From: RUG100 sp050953425
GTDB lineage: Bacteria > Bacillota > Clostridia > Peptostreptococcales > Anaerovoracaceae
NCBI GenBank assembly: GCA_050953425.1
Contig: JBMNMQ010000007.1
Coordinates: 558,001 to 622,000 of the forward strand
DNA length: 64,000 nucleotides
Direction of reading: 5' to 3'
The position numbers were made by a program, and so were the translations under genes. The first letter of the stretch is position 1. Each line of letters starts with the position of its first letter. Shown here piece by piece: positions 35,251 through 44,432 of this stretch. Under the pieces are notes generated by a model, which was given only the letters and a program-made list of their open reading frames with translations, searched no databases and was not told the origin of the DNA.

Positions 35251-35946
35251 TTGCAATCTTTTTTGGCGCAGCTGGACTGGAGTCCGCTGTGGATTTCATT
35301 GAAAACAGGCTGCGTCGCGACCATGATCTCGTTCTTTCTGGGGATCTTCGCGGCGCGAAAAGTGATTCGCAGAAATGTCCGGGCAAAATCCATCATCGAC
35401 GGCATTCTTACACTGCCCATGGTGCTGCCTCCGACCGTAGCCGGGTTTTTCCTCCTGCTGATCTTCAGCAGGAGGAGGCCTTTCGGCATGTTTCTGGAAG
35501 ACCATTTCGGCATCGTTGCCGTCCACACCTGGCTGGGCTGCATCATCGCCGCCATCGTTATCGCCTTTCCGCTCATGTATCGCAACGCGCGCGCGGCTTT
35601 TGAACAGATTGATGAGGATCTGGTCTATGCCGGGCGCACACTGGGCATGTCGGATACCGAGATTTTCTGGAAAGTCGTCGTGCCGACGGCCGGTCCCGGC
35701 ATCGCATCCGGGACGATTCTGACATTCGCGCGGGCCATGGGAGAATACGGAGCTACGTCGATGCTGGCCGGCAACATTCCCGGCAAAACCGGCACCATTT
35801 CCCAGAGAATCGCGATGGTCATTCAAAACGGCGACTACCTGACGGCCGGCTTCTGGGTGGTCGTGGTTCTGGTGATAGCCTTCTTCAGTGTATTTATCAT
35901 CAACCTTATTTCCGGCCGGCAGATGAGAAACGTAAAGCGCTGGTAA
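35251..35946 (+). CDS. modB: Molybdate ABC transporter permease
   Basis: 231 residues. The start is TTG 35251, supported by AGAGGAG eight bases upstream and by the fit of MQSFLAQLDWSPLWISLK to ModB N-termini. Five membrane helices; the ATPase-coupling loop is AGRTLGMSDTEIFWKVVVPTAGPGI, of which the EAA-like core is near residues 128-150, followed by FARAMGEYGATSMLAG. It lies between modA and modC, seven bases from modC. Confidence 0.92.
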   Translation: MQSFLAQLDWSPLWISLKTGCVATMISFFLGIFAARKVIRRNVRAKSIIDGILTLPMVLPPTVAGFFLLLIFSRRRPFGMFLEDHFGIVAVHTWLGCIIAAIVIAFPLMYRNARAAFEQIDEDLVYAGRTLGMSDTEIFWKVVVPTAGPGIASGTILTFARAMGEYGATSMLAGNIPGKTGTISQRIAMVIQNGDYLTAGFWVVVVLVIAFFSVFIINLISGRQMRNVKRW

Positions 35947-35952
35947 CCGCGA

Positions 35953-37008
<1,056 letters not shown>

Positions 37009-37079
37009 AATCGGGCAAATCGGCGATGAAATCAGGGTAAACCGGAAGTAAAATCGACATTTGCTGCCGGTTTTCGGTC

Positions 37080-37108
37080 TTGACAAACTAAAATCGGTAG
37101 GATATTAT
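37080..37108 (+). promoter_or_regulatory. Promoter of the pfl operon
   Basis: A consensus -35 TTGACA (37080-37085), a 17-base spacer and TATTAT (37103-37108). It starts an RNA that enters the ZTP-type riboswitch within a few bases. Confidence 0.75.
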
Positions 37109-37112
37109 AACC

Positions 37113-37210
37113 CTATCATATGACTGACGGAACCGTGGAATTAACCACATGGAGTATGATTGTAACAAAGCCGACCGTCTGGGCGAAAAAGCCCGGTGGT
37201 GCGGCTTTTT
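37113..37210 (+). ncRNA. ZTP (pfl motif) riboswitch with terminator
   Basis: It shows the expected order: P1 ATCATA (37115-37120) / TATGAT (37155-37160) enclosing TGACGGAA; a short GTGG/CCAC hairpin (37135-37148); and ACATGGAG just before the P1 3' strand. After a linker comes the second subdomain with the hallmark CCGACCGTCTGGGC (37171-37184). This lies in a strong stem AAAGCC / GGCTTT ending in a T run, so the aptamer overlaps an intrinsic terminator. ZTP riboswitches sense the purine intermediate ZMP/ZTP, which signals shortage of 10-formyl-tetrahydrofolate, and switch on one-carbon genes. Here the target is pflA-pflB, which makes formate, the one-carbon source for anaerobes. The motif was recalled, not searched. 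Confidence 0.82.
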
Positions 37211-37292
37211 CTATTTCCGGTCCCGGCCGCTGACAGGGCGCGGACGGGACAGTGCGAAGGAAGCTGATGTTTTGGAGCACGGGAGCAGGCAG

Positions 37293-38141
37293 ATGAAGGG
37301 CAGGATACATTCAATGGAATCCATGGGGCTGGTGGACGGCCCCGGCGTACGCACGGTGGTATTCCTGCAGGGATGCCGGCTGCGCTGCCGCTACTGCCAC
37401 AATCCCGATACCTGGGAGCTGCCGGATCCGGCCGAGACGGCTGCGGCGGGCACCGGCGCCGCTGCAGCGGACGAAACCGGAGCCGCCGTTGCGGCGGTTC
37501 TGCCCGATGCGGTGCGGCATGCCGCGGCAGGACGGCAGTCCGAGGACTGGATGACCGCGGCGCAGCTGGTGCGCAAGGTCGCCCGTTTCAAGCCTTATTT
37601 CTCCAGCGGCGGCGGCGTCACCTTTTCCGGCGGCGAGCCGCTGATGCAGCCGGAATTCCTCGCCGAGGCGCTGCGTCTCTGTCAGGAGCAGGGCATTCAC
37701 ACCTGTCTCGACACGGCCGGCGCGGCGCGTCCCGACGTGCTCGAACGAGCCGGGGAACCGGATTCGCTGCTCGACAAAATCCTTCGCCATACCGATCTGA
37801 TCCTTTTCGATGTCAAGCACTATGATGCCGACGCTTACCGGGAACTGACCGGCGGTGAACTGCGCGAGGCGGAACGCTTTCTCGCGGCAGCGACCGCGCA
37901 CGGCATCCCGCTGTGGGTGCGGCATGTGGTCGTGCCCGGACTCACCGACAGCCGCGAGCACATCCTGCGGCTGCGCGATTACGTCCGCGGCATCCCCGGC
38001 GTGGAGCGCGTGCAGCTGCTGCCGTATCATCGTGCCGGCGAGGAAAAGTACGAAGCGATGGGCATTCCCTATTCTCTGGCCGGCGTGCCGGCCATGGACC
38101 GCGCCGCGGTGCAGGAGCTCGAACAGCTGCTCCGCGCATAG
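37293..38141 (+). CDS. pflA: Pyruvate formate-lyase activating enzyme
   Basis: A 282-residue radical-SAM enzyme that installs the glycyl radical on PflB. ATG 37293 with GGAG eight bases upstream is preferred; longer frames would start inside the riboswitch. Motifs: SMGLVDGPGVRTVVFLQGC, the cluster CRLRCRYC (C-x3-C-x2-C), GGGVTFSGGEP, CLDTAG, LFDVKHYD and VRHVVVPGLTD. Residues 50-88 are an Ala-rich insert (AAAGTGAAAADETGAAVAA) between the cluster and the GGE region, in place of a short loop in relatives. Under the ZTP riboswitch with pflB. Confidence 0.9.
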   Translation: MKGRIHSMESMGLVDGPGVRTVVFLQGCRLRCRYCHNPDTWELPDPAETAAAGTGAAAADETGAAVAAVLPDAVRHAAAGRQSEDWMTAAQLVRKVARFKPYFSSGGGVTFSGGEPLMQPEFLAEALRLCQEQGIHTCLDTAGAARPDVLERAGEPDSLLDKILRHTDLILFDVKHYDADAYRELTGGELREAERFLAAATAHGIPLWVRHVVVPGLTDSREHILRLRDYVRGIPGVERVQLLPYHRAGEEKYEAMGIPYSLAGVPAMDRAAVQELEQLLRA

Positions 38142-38400
38142 CGGGCAGCGGGCACAGTGCAGGGAGCGGGCACGGAGCGGGAAGCGGACACAGAGCCGAT
38201 GCGCTGCTCCCGCGCCAGCCGAGAGAACGGAAAGGCAGAATGGCAGGGCAGCGGGTTTCACCCCGCGGCGGAAACAGAAAAGCCGGGCCGGCAGAGCCGG
38301 CCGCAGAGAGGTGGAGCAGCCGCTCCGCACACCGGGCAGTCGTAACGCAGAATGCCGTCTCCGCTCAGCGGAGGCAGCGGGTAAACGAGGAGGAAGCCAT

Positions 38401-40722
38401 ATGATGACGGCAACAAACAACACCCCGAATCACACGGAAACACAGGAAGAACTGATCGAACGCCGCGGCGGCATGGAGCAGACGATGCCGATGCGCCCCG
38501 AATGGAAGGGCTTTCACAGCGGCAACTGGCGGCACGTGATCGACGTGCGCAATTTCATCCAGAAGAACGCAACGCCCTATGAAGGCGACGAGAGCTTTCT
38601 CGTCGGTCCCTCGGAGCGGACGAAGAAAGTCTGGGCGCGCTGCGAGGAACTGCTCGATGAAGAGCGGAAAAAGGGCATCCTCGATGTCGACACTTCGGTG
38701 GTTTCCGGCATCGACAATTTCGCGCCCGGCTACATCGACAAGGAAAACGAAGTCATCGTCGGCCTGCAGACCGACGCCCCGCTGAAGCGGATCATGAACC
38801 TCTACGGCGGCACCCGCATGGCTGAGCAGGCGCTGGAGCAGTACGGCTACGAGATGGATCCCGAGGTCAAGCGCCGCTTTCACGAGTATCGCAAGACGCA
38901 CAATGAAGGCGTCTTCGACGCTTACCCGCATCGTTCCCGGGTGGCGCGCCACAACGGTCTGCTGACCGGTCTGCCCGACGCCTACGGACGCGGCCGGCTG
39001 ATCGGCGACTACCGCCGCGTGGCGCTCTACGGCATCGACTATCTGATCGAGCAGAAGGAACTGGACGTCGAGATGGAAGACGGTCCGATGACCGATGAGC
39101 TGATCCGCGTGCGCGAGGAACTGCACGAGCAGATCCGGGCGCTGAAGGAAATGAAGTCGATGGCGGCGAAGTACGGCGTCGACCTGTCCGGTCCGGCTTC
39201 CACCGCCCGCGAAGCGGTACAGGCCGTCTACATGGCTTACCTGGCCGGCGTCAAGGAGAACAACGGCGCGGCGATGTCGCTCGGCCGCACGTCGACGTTC
39301 CTCGACATCTATATCCAGCGCGACCTCGACAGGGGCACGCTGACCGAAGAGGAAGCGCAGGAACTGATGGACCAGTTCGTCATCAAGCTGCGCCTGGTGC
39401 GGCATCTGCGCACGCCGGAGTACAACGAACTCTTCGGCGGCGATCCGACCTGGGTCACCGAGTCGGTCGGCGGCATGAGCATTCACGGCATGACGCTGGT
39501 GACGAAAAATTCCTTCCGCATTCTGCATACGCTCGACAACATGGGACCGGCGCCGGAGCCGAATCTGACGGTGCTCTGGAGCCAGAACCTGCCGCAGGCG
39601 TTCAAGGATTACTGCGCCCGGATGAGCATCCGCACCGATTCGATCCAGTACGAGAACGACGATCTGATGCGTCCGGTCTACGGTGATGACTACGCGATCT
39701 CCTGCTGCGTCTCGGCGATGACCGTCGGCAAGCAGATGCAGTTCTTCGGCGCCCGCGCCAACCTCGCCAAGTCGCTGCTGTATGCGATCAACGGCGGCGT
39801 GGACGAGCTGACAGGCGACCTGGTCATCCCCAAGATCGAGCCGATGGCCAACGACGAGATCCTCGACTTCAACAAGGTCATGCTCAGCTACAAGAAGGTC
39901 ATGCGCTATGTCGCCGAGCTCTACGTCGACACCCTCAATGTGATCCACTATATGCATGACAAGTACGCCTATGAAGCGAGCCAGATGGCGCTGCACGACA
40001 CGCACGTCGAGCGGGTCACGGCGTTCGGCATCGCCGGTCTCTCGGTGGCGGCCGATTCGCTGTCGGCGATCAAGTTTGCCGGCGTCAAGCCGATCCGCAA
40101 CGAGCAGGGCGTGGCCGTCGACTTTGAAATCCTCGGCGACTTCCCCAAGTACGGCAACGACGACGATGACGCCGACGATCTGGCCGTGGAAATCGTCAAG
40201 TACTTCTCCTCGGAGCTGAAAAAGCACCGCATGTACCGCGACGCCCGTCATACGATGTCGGCGCTGACCATCACCAGCAACGTCATGTACGGCAAGAAGA
40301 CCGGCAATACGCCGGACGGCCGCAAGCACGGCGCGCCGCTGGCACCGGGCGCCAACCCGATGCACGGCCGCGACACCCACGGAGCGCTGGCTTCCCTGAA
40401 TTCGGTGGCCAAGATCCCCTATCGCAGTGTCTGCCAGGACGGCATTTCCAATACCTTCTCGATCGTTCCGGCGGCTCTCGGCAGCGACGAACCGGAGCGG
40501 GTCGACAACCTGACCTCGATCCTCGACGGCTACTTCCGCCAGGGGGCGCATCACCTCAACGTCAACGTGATGTCGCGCGACCTGCTGATCGCGGCGTACG
40601 AGCATCCCGAGGAATATCCGACGCTGACGATCCGCGTCTCCGGCTATGCCGTCAACTTCGTACGGCTGTCCAGAGAGCACCAGCGCGAGGTTATCATGCG
40701 GACGTTCCACGAAGCGATTTAG
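38401..40722 (+). CDS. pflB: Pyruvate formate-lyase (formate C-acetyltransferase)
   Basis: A 773-residue glycyl-radical enzyme that splits pyruvate with CoA into acetyl-CoA and formate. AGGAGGAAGCC precedes ATG 38401. It carries the double active-site cysteine in ISCCVSAM (about 433-440) and the C-terminal radical loop RVSGYAVNFVRL with the glycine near 747. These two features mark true PFL rather than diol or choline lyase relatives. PNLTVLWS and KKTGNTPDGRKHGAPLAPGANPMHG (the key part is TPDGRKHG) are also PFL-typical. The length matches E. coli PflB (760). It follows pflA by 259 bases of GC-rich sequence with short GCGGGCA-type repeats. Confidence 0.95.
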   Translation: MMTATNNTPNHTETQEELIERRGGMEQTMPMRPEWKGFHSGNWRHVIDVRNFIQKNATPYEGDESFLVGPSERTKKVWARCEELLDEERKKGILDVDTSVVSGIDNFAPGYIDKENEVIVGLQTDAPLKRIMNLYGGTRMAEQALEQYGYEMDPEVKRRFHEYRKTHNEGVFDAYPHRSRVARHNGLLTGLPDAYGRGRLIGDYRRVALYGIDYLIEQKELDVEMEDGPMTDELIRVREELHEQIRALKEMKSMAAKYGVDLSGPASTAREAVQAVYMAYLAGVKENNGAAMSLGRTSTFLDIYIQRDLDRGTLTEEEAQELMDQFVIKLRLVRHLRTPEYNELFGGDPTWVTESVGGMSIHGMTLVTKNSFRILHTLDNMGPAPEPNLTVLWSQNLPQAFKDYCARMSIRTDSIQYENDDLMRPVYGDDYAISCCVSAMTVGKQMQFFGARANLAKSLLYAINGGVDELTGDLVIPKIEPMANDEILDFNKVMLSYKKVMRYVAELYVDTLNVIHYMHDKYAYEASQMALHDTHVERVTAFGIAGLSVAADSLSAIKFAGVKPIRNEQGVAVDFEILGDFPKYGNDDDDADDLAVEIVKYFSSELKKHRMYRDARHTMSALTITSNVMYGKKTGNTPDGRKHGAPLAPGANPMHGRDTHGALASLNSVAKIPYRSVCQDGISNTFSIVPAALGSDEPERVDNLTSILDGYFRQGAHHLNVNVMSRDLLIAAYEHPEEYPTLTIRVSGYAVNFVRLSREHQREVIMRTFHEAI

Positions 40723-40729
40723 CGGCACG

Positions 40730-40752
40730 GCGCGGATTCGCCGCGCGGTTTT
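40730..40752 (+). terminator. Terminator after pflB
   Basis: GCGCGG, loop ATTCG, CCGCGC, then GGTTTT, eight bases past the pflB stop. The short T run makes it moderate. Confidence 0.55.
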
Positions 40753-41047
40753 GCTCGCATCGATCGTCGTCGTGCGGCGGCACGGTCATGACTGTTTCCG
40801 GATCCTGCCGGCCTTCCGGCCGTCGGGGTCCGGTTTTTTCGATTTTCCGCGCGGGCGCGGGGCGATGCCGGCTGTCGTCCGGCATCTTCTGCTGCGGCCG
40901 GACGGAGTGGACGGTGCGTCGGCCGTGCCGGCGCGGCGCGGGATTCTGTGTGCCGGCGCGGCGCGGGATTCTGTGTGCCGGCGCGGCGCGGGATTTTCCC
41001 TTTATCTCTGCCGGCGGGTGCGATATAATAGCGGTAAGGAGAGCGAC
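40753..41047 (+). promoter_or_regulatory. moaA upstream region with repeats and promoter
   Basis: A 25-bp unit (GTGCCGGCGCGGCGCGGGAT...) is repeated three times at 40925, 40950 and 40975. Directly after it come TTTATC (41001-41006), 17 bases and TATAAT (41024-41029), the likely moaA promoter, 18 bases before the start codon. Nothing else is recognised. Confidence 0.6.
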
Positions 41048-42001
41048 ATGAAAGACAGTTATAATCGTGAAATCAATTATATGCGGGTATCGGTCACCGA
41101 TCTCTGCAACCTTCGCTGCAAATACTGCATGCCGCCGGAAGGAGTGGTGAAAAAGGATCATCGGGAAATCATGACCTGGGAGACACTCTTTGACACGGTG
41201 CGCGCGGCGGCGGAGCTGGGGATCGACAAGATCCGTCTGACCGGCGGCGAACCGCTGGTCAAGCGCGGCATCATCGAGATCTGCCATACCATCAGTCATA
41301 TTCCGGGGGTGCGCGAGCTCTGCATGACGACCAACGGCACGCTGCTGCCGGAGTACGCCGACAGCCTGCGGCGAGCCGGAGTCAGCCGGCTCAACATCTC
41401 CGTCGACACCCTCGATCCGGATCGCTTTACGGACATCACCCGCGGCGGCAACCTGATGGACGTGCTCGACGGCATTCGCGCCGCCGATGCCGCCGGGTTT
41501 GAAAATCTGAAGATCAACGTCGTCCTGGCCAAGGGCGTCAACGAGGACGATATTCCCGAATTCGTCGAAATGACGCGCCGCGAAAACCTCGAGGTGCGCT
41601 TTATCGAACTGATGCCGATCGGCGCCGGCATCGGCTTCAACCGCGAGCAGTATGTGCCCGCCGATGAGGTGCTGGCCAGAGTGCCGAAGCTGGTCTCGAT
41701 GGGCAAGGAGTCCGGCGTCGCGCGGCTGTACACGCTGCCGCGGGCCAAGGGCCGGGTCGGCCTGATCCGCCCGATCAGCTGTGAATTCTGCGAGGGCTGC
41801 AACAAGATCCGCCTGACGGCGGACGGCAAGATCAAGCCGTGCCTGCACGCCCGCCAGGAATACGATGTGCGCGGCCGCGACTATGAGGGCATCCGCGCGA
41901 CACTGCGGCGGGCCATTCTGGAGAAGCCGGAGCGGCGGCCGCCGATCGACGAGCTGCATCCCAGCCAGGCGGGCCGCGACATGAACGAGATCGGAGGCTG
42001 A
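41048..42001 (+). CDS. moaA: GTP 3',8-cyclase MoaA
   Basis: A 317-residue radical-SAM enzyme that starts molybdopterin synthesis by converting GTP to 3',8-cH2GTP. TAAGGAG precedes ATG 41048. The N-terminal cluster is CNLRCKYCMP; the substrate-side cluster is CEFCEGCNKIRLTADGKIKPC in outline, with cysteines at C-x2-C and 13 residues later. RLTGGEPLVKRG, NISVDTLDP and VRFIELMPIG match the family. The conserved C-terminal GG (EIGG) is present. It is two bases upstream of moaC. Confidence 0.95.
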   Translation: MKDSYNREINYMRVSVTDLCNLRCKYCMPPEGVVKKDHREIMTWETLFDTVRAAAELGIDKIRLTGGEPLVKRGIIEICHTISHIPGVRELCMTTNGTLLPEYADSLRRAGVSRLNISVDTLDPDRFTDITRGGNLMDVLDGIRAADAAGFENLKINVVLAKGVNEDDIPEFVEMTRRENLEVRFIELMPIGAGIGFNREQYVPADEVLARVPKLVSMGKESGVARLYTLPRAKGRVGLIRPISCEFCEGCNKIRLTADGKIKPCLHARQEYDVRGRDYEGIRATLRRAILEKPERRPPIDELHPSQAGRDMNEIGG

Positions 42002-42003
42002 GG

Positions 42004-42483
42004 ATGGCGGATTTTTCTCATTTTGACGACGCCGGCCGGGCGCACATGGTGGACGTCGGCGGCAAGCAAGTGACGCGGCGCACGGCGGCTGCGGCCGGGC
42101 GCGTGCGCGTCAGCCGCGAGACGTTCAACCTGATCAAGAGCGGCGGCATGAAGAAGGGCGATGTACTGGGCACGGCGCAGATCGGCGGCATCATGGGCGC
42201 CAAACGCACGCCGGAACTGATCCCGATGTGCCATCCGCTCCTGCTCAACGGCATCGATGTCAGCTTTCAGATGAATGAAGAAGACTGCGCGGTGGAGATC
42301 ACCGCCACGGTGCGCTGCGACGGCGTCACCGGCGTGGAGATGGAAGCGCTGACGGCGGTTTCGGTTGCGGCGCTGACGGTCTACGACATGTGCAAAGCCG
42401 TGCAGAAGGATATGGTGATTGAAGACATCCGTCTGCTCTCCAAGAGCGGCGGCAAGAGCGGCGATTTTCGCCGGGAAGAATAA
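42004..42483 (+). CDS. moaC: Cyclic pyranopterin monophosphate synthase MoaC
   Basis: A 159-residue second-step enzyme that turns 3',8-cH2GTP into cPMP. Motifs: HFDDAGRAHMVDVGGK, KKGDVLGTAQIGGIMGAKRTPELIPMCHP (key core IPMCHPL) and GVTGVEMEALTAVSVAALTVYDMCKA (key GVEMEALT). Length is typical. It starts two bases after moaA. Confidence 0.95.
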   Translation: MADFSHFDDAGRAHMVDVGGKQVTRRTAAAAGRVRVSRETFNLIKSGGMKKGDVLGTAQIGGIMGAKRTPELIPMCHPLLLNGIDVSFQMNEEDCAVEITATVRCDGVTGVEMEALTAVSVAALTVYDMCKAVQKDMVIEDIRLLSKSGGKSGDFRREE

Positions 42484-42585
42484 GAGCAGCGTGCGCGGCA
42501 CGCCGGCTGTCAGATGCATCACAGCGGCGGAAACGGCCGGCAGGCTGCAGCGAACGGAGCAGACGAGAAAGGGAGGCACGGGCAC

Positions 42586-43176
42586 ATGACGGCATATAAA
42601 GCGGCAGTAATCACGATGAGCGACAAGGGATCCCGCGGCGAACGCGTCGATACAGCGGGTCCGCTGTGCGAGGAACTCCTGCGGGATCATGACTGGGACG
42701 TTGTCTACCATAACATAATTCCCGACGATTATGACACGATCTGCCGGGAGCTGGTCAAGTGCGCCGACGAACTGCAGGTGACACTCGTCGTCACCACCGG
42801 CGGCACCGGCTTTTCGCCGCGCGACGTCACCCCGGAAGCGACGCTCGCCGTCTGCGACCGCGAAGTGCGCGGCCTGCCCGAAGCGATGCGAGCGGCCAGC
42901 ATGAAGATCACGCCGATGGGCATGCTCTCGCGGGCGGCGGCCGGTCTGCGCGGACGCACGCTGATTCTCAACGTGCCCGGCAGCGCCAAGGCGGCCGGCG
43001 AAAATCTGGAAGCGGTGATCAAGCCGCTGCGCCACGGCGTCGAAGTGCTGCTCGATGTCAGCCATGACTGCGCCGAGCTGCACACGCACGACCCTTCGCC
43101 GCTGCAGGACAGACTCGACGGAACGCGGACCGCGGCGGAAAAGGCATCGACCGACGGAGAGACGTCGAAAAAATAG
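42586..43176 (+). CDS. mogA: MogA/MoaB-family molybdopterin adenylyltransferase
   Basis: 196 residues; AAAGGGAGG precedes ATG 42586. It activates molybdopterin by adenylylation before MoeA inserts the metal. Motifs: AVITMSDKGSRGERVDTAGP, TTGGTGFSPRDVTPEATL (active-site loop TTGGTG.S.RD), MKITPMGMLSRAAAGLRG and LNVPGSAKAAGENLE. The last 25 residues are a dispensable-looking polar tail. It lies in the moaA-moaC-mogA-MOSC-FmdE run. Confidence 0.93.
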   Translation: MTAYKAAVITMSDKGSRGERVDTAGPLCEELLRDHDWDVVYHNIIPDDYDTICRELVKCADELQVTLVVTTGGTGFSPRDVTPEATLAVCDREVRGLPEAMRAASMKITPMGMLSRAAAGLRGRTLILNVPGSAKAAGENLEAVIKPLRHGVEVLLDVSHDCAELHTHDPSPLQDRLDGTRTAAEKASTDGETSKK

Positions 43177-43378
43177 CAGGTATTTGTCGGCGGCGAACCG
43201 TCGAAAGAGTCGGCAGCTGTCGGCGGTGAACATCGAACCGGCCGCCGGCGCCCGGCGATGAACCGTTGAAAGCGAACCGGCATCGGCCGATGAATGACAG
43301 AATCTACCGGTCCGCGGCGCCGGCGCAGCGGAAGCGGCGCGGGAACCGGGTACCATGAGTACAGGAAGGAGAGTCGTG

Positions 43379-43837
43379 ATGGCAGAGATCGTTGCGGTAT
43401 GCATCAGTGAAAAGAAGGGAGAGCAGAAGCACCCGGTTGACGAAGTAAAGCTTCGCGTCGACCACGGCATCGTCGGCGATGCGCACGCCGGGAACTGGCA
43501 TCGGCAGGTCAGCCTTCTCGGCGAGGAGAGCGTCGACAAGATGCGCGCAAAGATCGACATCGAACTGCCGCCGGGAGCTTTCGCCGAGAACATTCTCACC
43601 CGGGGCATCACCCTCTACACCCTGCCGATCGGTACCCGCCTGAAGATCGGCACCGCCGTCGGCGAAGTGACGCAGATCGGCAAGGAGTGTCACTACGGCT
43701 GCGCCATCCGCCGCCTGACCGGCGACTGTGTGATGCCGCGCGAGGGCATCTTTGTCAAGATTCTCAAAGAGGGCACGGCCGGGGCCGGCGACCCGATTGA
43801 AATACTGGAACGGGGGGAAGAAGATGAATCAGCGTGA
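43379..43837 (+). CDS. MOSC domain protein
   Basis: 152 residues; AGGAAGGAG precedes ATG 43379. It is a compact MOSC fold with VDHGIVGDAHAGNWHRQVSLL, AENILTRGI and the conserved cysteine region IGKECHYGCAIRRLTGDC. MOSC proteins bind molybdopterin-type cofactor or carry sulphur to it; single-domain forms in Clostridia often sit with moaC and mogA, as here. It overlaps the FmdE gene by 14 bases, which indicates coupling. Confidence 0.85.
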   Translation: MAEIVAVCISEKKGEQKHPVDEVKLRVDHGIVGDAHAGNWHRQVSLLGEESVDKMRAKIDIELPPGAFAENILTRGITLYTLPIGTRLKIGTAVGEVTQIGKECHYGCAIRRLTGDCVMPREGIFVKILKEGTAGAGDPIEILERGEEDESA

Positions 43838-44339
43838 GGAACAGCTCTGGCAGGAATGTATTGCTTTTCACGGACACGAATGCGGCGGCCTGCTGATCGG
43901 CTTCAAGGCGGCCGTTTATATTCTGCAGCTCTTTGGCATGGAGAGATCCGGTGATGAAGAGCTGATCTGCATTTCCGAAAACGATTCCTGCGGCATCGAC
44001 GGCATTCAGTACGTCGCCGGCTGCACGCTCGGCAAGGGGAATCTGCTGCTGCGGCTGCGCGGCAAGCAGGCTTACAACTTCTACAGCCGCGAGCAGAACC
44101 GCTCGGTGCGGCTGCTGCTGCGGGAACCGAAGATTCCCAAAGAAGAAATGCGGGAGATGTCCGGCGAAGAGATCTTCACCACGGGGCCGGCGGCGTTCGA
44201 ACTGCCGGAACCGGCGCGCATTTTCCGCTCCTGTCCGTGCGAAGAGTGCGGGGAGATGACGGCCGACTACTTCCTGCGCTTTCAGAACGGCAAGCGGGTC
44301 TGTCCGGCCTGCTTCCACCGCTACGACCGCTTTCTCTAG
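43824..44339 (+). CDS. FmdE-family protein with zinc-ribbon tail
   Basis: 171 residues starting at ATG 43824 (GGGGGGAAGAAG upstream). The FmdE motif is FHGHECGGLLIGFKAA near residues 14-29, with the His/Cys pair used for metal binding, then NDSCGIDGIQYVAGCTLGKGNL. The tail has CPCEEC and CPAC, a zinc ribbon. FmdE was named from formylmethanofuran dehydrogenase operons but is widespread in non-methanogens beside molybdenum/tungsten genes. Here it overlaps the MOSC gene, so a cofactor-maturation or delivery role is likely. Confidence 0.85.
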   Translation: MNQREEQLWQECIAFHGHECGGLLIGFKAAVYILQLFGMERSGDEELICISENDSCGIDGIQYVAGCTLGKGNLLLRLRGKQAYNFYSREQNRSVRLLLREPKIPKEEMREMSGEEIFTTGPAAFELPEPARIFRSCPCEECGEMTADYFLRFQNGKRVCPACFHRYDRFL

Positions 44340-44432
44340 ACGCGCGGTCGAATCGCGCGGCCAAGCGCTGCGCCTGACCGGCCGGCTTTTCTGTTTCCGG
44401 GCCGCACGGCGGCTCAAGGGGGGACTCTCACC

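Noticed and set aside
37149..37292. Longer N-terminus for PflA
   Set aside because: It would start inside the ZTP riboswitch; the family N-terminus (GRIHSMESMG) begins at 37293.
38365..40728. 787-codon minus-strand open frame
   Set aside because: Antisense to pflB, whose catalytic motifs are complete on the plus strand; no ribosome site or recognisable domain.
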